Below are positions 60,759 through 64,000 of a stretch of DNA of 64,000 bases, piece by piece. The translations under genes were made by a program, and so were the position numbers. Each line of letters starts with the position of its first letter. The stretch's first letter is position 1. The stretch covers positions 248,001 through 312,000 of the forward strand of contig NZ_WBSL01000001.1 of NCBI RefSeq assembly GCF_009377345.1. The letters are read 5' to 3'. This DNA is from Deinococcus terrestris (GTDB lineage: Bacteria > Deinococcota > Deinococci > Deinococcales > Deinococcaceae). Under the pieces are notes generated by a model. That model searched no databases. It saw only the letters and a list, made by a program, of their open reading frames with translations, and was not told the DNA's origin.

Positions 60759-60932
60759 ATGGCTCTGTGGCTGGTGGTGGCTTTTATCGTGCTCAGCGCG
60801 TCGCTGATCCTGGCGCTCTCCTACGGCCCGTTGCGAACGGCGGCCAACGTGCGGACCGTGCGGACCTTCGCCGCCGTGCAGTACCTCGCGGCGGCGGTGC
60901 TGGCGGGCGCCCGCCTGATGGGGCAGGCGTGA
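60759..60932 (+). CDS. 57-residue membrane protein
   Basis: A short gene with two hydrophobic helices (about 3-22 and 38-53) and a central TAANVRTVRT polar segment. It is supported by a leaderless promoter and by the GTGA overlap of its stop with the MBL-fold gene. Family not recognised. Confidence 0.6.
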   Translation: MALWLVVAFIVLSASLILALSYGPLRTAANVRTVRTFAAVQYLAAAVLAGARLMGQA

Positions 60933-61884
60933 GTGCCCCCGCTGCGGGGCTCGCCACCCCCAATGCCTGGGTCATCGACCTGCGCTTTCAGGATCAACCC
61001 GGCGTGATCGCCTCCTACGCCCTTGACACCGGGGACGGCCTAGCACTGGTGGATGTGGGACCGGGCAGCACCCTGGGAGCCCTGGAAGCGGGACTTTCGG
61101 AGCGCGGCGCCTCCCTTTCCGACGTGCGCCACATCCTGCTCACCCACATCCACCTCGACCACGCGGGCGCGGCGGGCACCCTGCTGGAGCGGCTGCCCCG
61201 CGCCCGCGCCTATGTCCACGAGCGCGGCGCGGCCCACCTCTCGCGCCCCTCGCGCCTGCTGGCGAGCGCCGCCCAGATCTACGGCGACCAGATGGACCGT
61301 CTGTGGGGGGAGATGCGGCCCATCGACCCTGACCGCCTGACCGTCCTTTCCGGGGGGGAGGGCCTGCGCCTGGGCCGTTTGGAAGGTGAAGCCCTGTCTA
61401 CCCCCGGCCACGCGGTCCACCACCTCGCCTACCACCTCGGAGACGACCTGTTCGTGGGGGACGTGGGCGGGATTCGTCTCGACGCCCGCCAGACCCCCCG
61501 CGCTCCCACTCCGCCGCCCGACATCGACCTTCCGGCGTGGCGGCGCAGCGTGGAACTTCTCCGCGCGCGCGACGCCCGCACCCTAGCGCTGGCCCACTTC
61601 GGCACCTTCCTGCAGGAGGCGGCCCACTGGGACGGCCTGCTGGGCACCCTGGAGCGCGACGCCGCCGTGGTGGGGGAGGGGCTGGGGGCCGGGCAGGGGC
61701 TGGAGGAGATTACCGAACGCTTCACCGAGCACCTCTTCACGGACCTGGAGGCGGAAGCGCCCGGCCTCTCCGAGCGCTTCGGCTTCGCCTGCCCGCCCTG
61801 GATGAGCGTGCAGGGCCTCGCCCGCTCGTGGAGCCGGGCCGCCGTGCGGGGTGGAGGCGAACGCACTCGGGGCGAGGCGGGCTG

Positions 61885-61885
<1 letters not shown>
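60929..61885 (+). CDS. MBL-fold metallo-hydrolase
   Basis: A 318-residue metallo-beta-lactamase-fold protein. Metal motif [22 protein letters not shown], then [26 protein letters not shown], with the third His region around LALAHFGTF. The C-terminal helical extension (about 200-318) is typical of the group that includes hydroxyacylglutathione hydrolase-like enzymes. Substrate unknown. GTG start overlapping the previous stop; the stop overlaps the purD ATG (TGATG). Confidence 0.88.
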
Positions 61886-63138
<1,253 letters not shown>

Positions 63139-63171
63139 CATCCCGGCTGGCCCACCTATCCGGGGCCGCAA

Positions 63172-63254
<83 letters not shown>

Positions 63255-63314
63255 CTGTGTATCGGCAGCCCTTTCCTGCGCTGCCCTGGCAGCCGCTCTC
63301 CCCGAGGTTCCCCC

Positions 63315-63539
63315 ATGATCCTGACCCTCTTTATCATTCTGTTTGCCCTGGTGTGCGTGGGGCTGGTGTTTTTCGTGCTGTTACAGGTGCCCAAGCAGGC
63401 CGGACTTTCGGCCAGCATGGCCTCTGGCGGCTCCCTGCTCGGCGGGCGCGGTGTCGAGGGCGGCCTGATCCGGGTGACAAGTGTCCTGGGCGGCCTGTTT
63501 ATGCTGCTCGCCCTCCTCATCAACGTGGTCTCCCGCTGA
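63315..63539 (+). CDS. secG: preprotein translocase subunit SecG
   Basis: A 74-residue two-helix protein: MILTLFIILFALVCVGLVFFVLLQ in outline, then the conserved loop KQAGLSASMASGGSLLGGRG and a second helix. It is an accessory subunit of SecYEG. GAGG upstream of the ATG; a strong terminator follows. The tRNA-Leu/secG spacing (60 nt) suggests they may share a transcript. Confidence 0.92.
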   Translation: MILTLFIILFALVCVGLVFFVLLQVPKQAGLSASMASGGSLLGGRGVEGGLIRVTSVLGGLFMLLALLINVVSR

Positions 63540-63558
63540 CTGTTTCCTGACCTTTTAT

Positions 63559-63592
63559 GAGCCACCTGAGTGCATAGGTGGCTCTTTTTATT
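63559..63592 (+). terminator. secG terminator
   Basis: GAGCCACCT (63559-63567) with AGGTGGCTC (63576-63584), a perfect 9-bp stem and 8-nt loop, then TTTTTATT. Confidence 0.9.
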
Positions 63593-63746
63593 CATATACT
63601 TGACCATAGAGATGGCGTATTGTCGGCTGACATTGAACGTACTGACGAGAGATTTGTTCGCCAGGACGAAAAGTTCACAACATGACAATGGCTGACTCTG
63701 CTGTGAATAAGCTGTGATTGGACATTCATCGTTGCGCGGCTGGGGC
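63593..63746. other. A+T-richer intergenic stretch
   Basis: No gene is supported here. The composition is markedly lower in G+C than the rest of the window, as expected of a regulatory region upstream of the strong promoter at 63747. Confidence 0.5.
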
Positions 63747-63776
63747 TTGACCTTGAGCAAACCTTGTCGCTAGAGT
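63747..63776 (+). promoter_or_regulatory. sigma-70-type promoter of the exported-protein gene
   Basis: TTGACC (63747-63752), an 18-bp spacer, TAGAGT (63771-63776). The first start codon is 112 nt downstream with a full AGGAGG site, giving a leader of about 100 nt. Confidence 0.65.
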
Positions 63777-63888
63777 GACCGCGCTGGAATCCCTCAAATG
63801 GCTTAGGTCGAACGGCTCATCTGGTGCTCTGCCAGATGGTGTTCACGTACCCAGATTTCCAGAAGCAGCTCCCTTCAGGAGGCACCAC

Positions 63889-64000
63889 ATGAAGAAAGCC
63901 CTTTTCGTTGCGCTCGCCATGACCGTCGGCTCCGCCGTCGCAGCTCCCTTTGTCTGGCCCGCCGCCTGGACGGCCGAGCAGAACACCGCCAACAAGCGTG
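63889..64000 (+). CDS. exported protein, N-terminal fragment (likely ABC peptide-binding protein)
   Basis: Only the first 37 codons lie inside the window. MKKALFVALAMTVGSAVAAP is a textbook Sec signal peptide, with FVWPAAWTAEQNTANKR after it. The beginning resembles family 5 peptide-binding proteins of Deinococcus, but too little is present to be sure. AGGAGG is 6 nt upstream of the ATG, and a strong sigma-70-type promoter precedes a leader of about 100 nt, suggesting high expression. Confidence 0.6.
   Translation, partial: MKKALFVALAMTVGSAVAAPFVWPAAWTAEQNTANKR

Overview
The window is high-GC bacterial chromosome that reads as Deinococcus. The evidence is the gene content (TilS-TadA fusion, PIN/TRAM membrane protein, PspA, MetRS with a C-terminal tRNA-binding domain, lysine 2,3-aminomutase, a membrane Ser/Thr kinase with a beta-propeller) and above all the start signals. 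About twenty genes have a TANNNT -10 box ending 5-8 nt before an ATG or GTG and no Shine-Dalgarno sequence, which is the leaderless signature known from Deinococcus. I cannot name the species.

Layout. 1-1387: membrane-protein gene split by a 943-bp IS5-family element whose own transposase carries an in-frame stop. 1421-7354 (minus): metG, rapZ, yvcK, a secreted glucodextranase-C-like protein and an EamA transporter. 7601-14509: two secreted proteins of unknown role, a small membrane protein, ruvA-ltrA and a large unknown protein. 14611-22479: membrane kinase, thioredoxin-fold protein, ftsY, hisBH, glgB, a small membrane protein, apbE. 22749-24605: DUF2271 Tat protein, PepSY-type membrane protein, methyltransferase. 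24689-27951: trpEGD behind a leaderless trpL attenuator. 27987-32563: aldose epimerase, Lrp regulator, kamA, class III aminotransferase. 32660-35891: Panacea-domain gene with a membrane partner (candidate toxin-antitoxin pair), frameshifted Bcp peroxiredoxin, tilS-tadA. 35895-43788: dxs, lipoprotein, pspA, stalk-like secreted protein, PIN/TRAM protein, TipA-like MerR. 43962-54705: saccharopine-reductase-like enzyme, small unknowns, DUF1572, aroA, sorbosone-type dehydrogenase, DUF2085, nitroreductase, Cys/Met PLP enzyme, DUF99. 54702-64000: M48 peptidase and YjgN protein, cold-shock protein, gamma carbonic anhydrase, RNHCP protein, solute-binding protein, MBL-fold hydrolase, purD, tRNA-Leu(CAA), secG and the start of an exported protein.

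Most of the window is housekeeping: aromatic amino-acid synthesis (aroA, trpEGD), histidine (hisBH), isoprenoids (dxs), purines (purD), translation and wobble modification (metG, tilS-tadA, tRNA-Leu) and secretion (ftsY, secG). Genes often overlap by ATGA or GTGA, implying translational coupling. The points I rate highest are the leaderless trp attenuator, the PanA/membrane-protein pair, and short leaderless upstream ORFs that run into dxs, tilS-tadA and the kinase gene.
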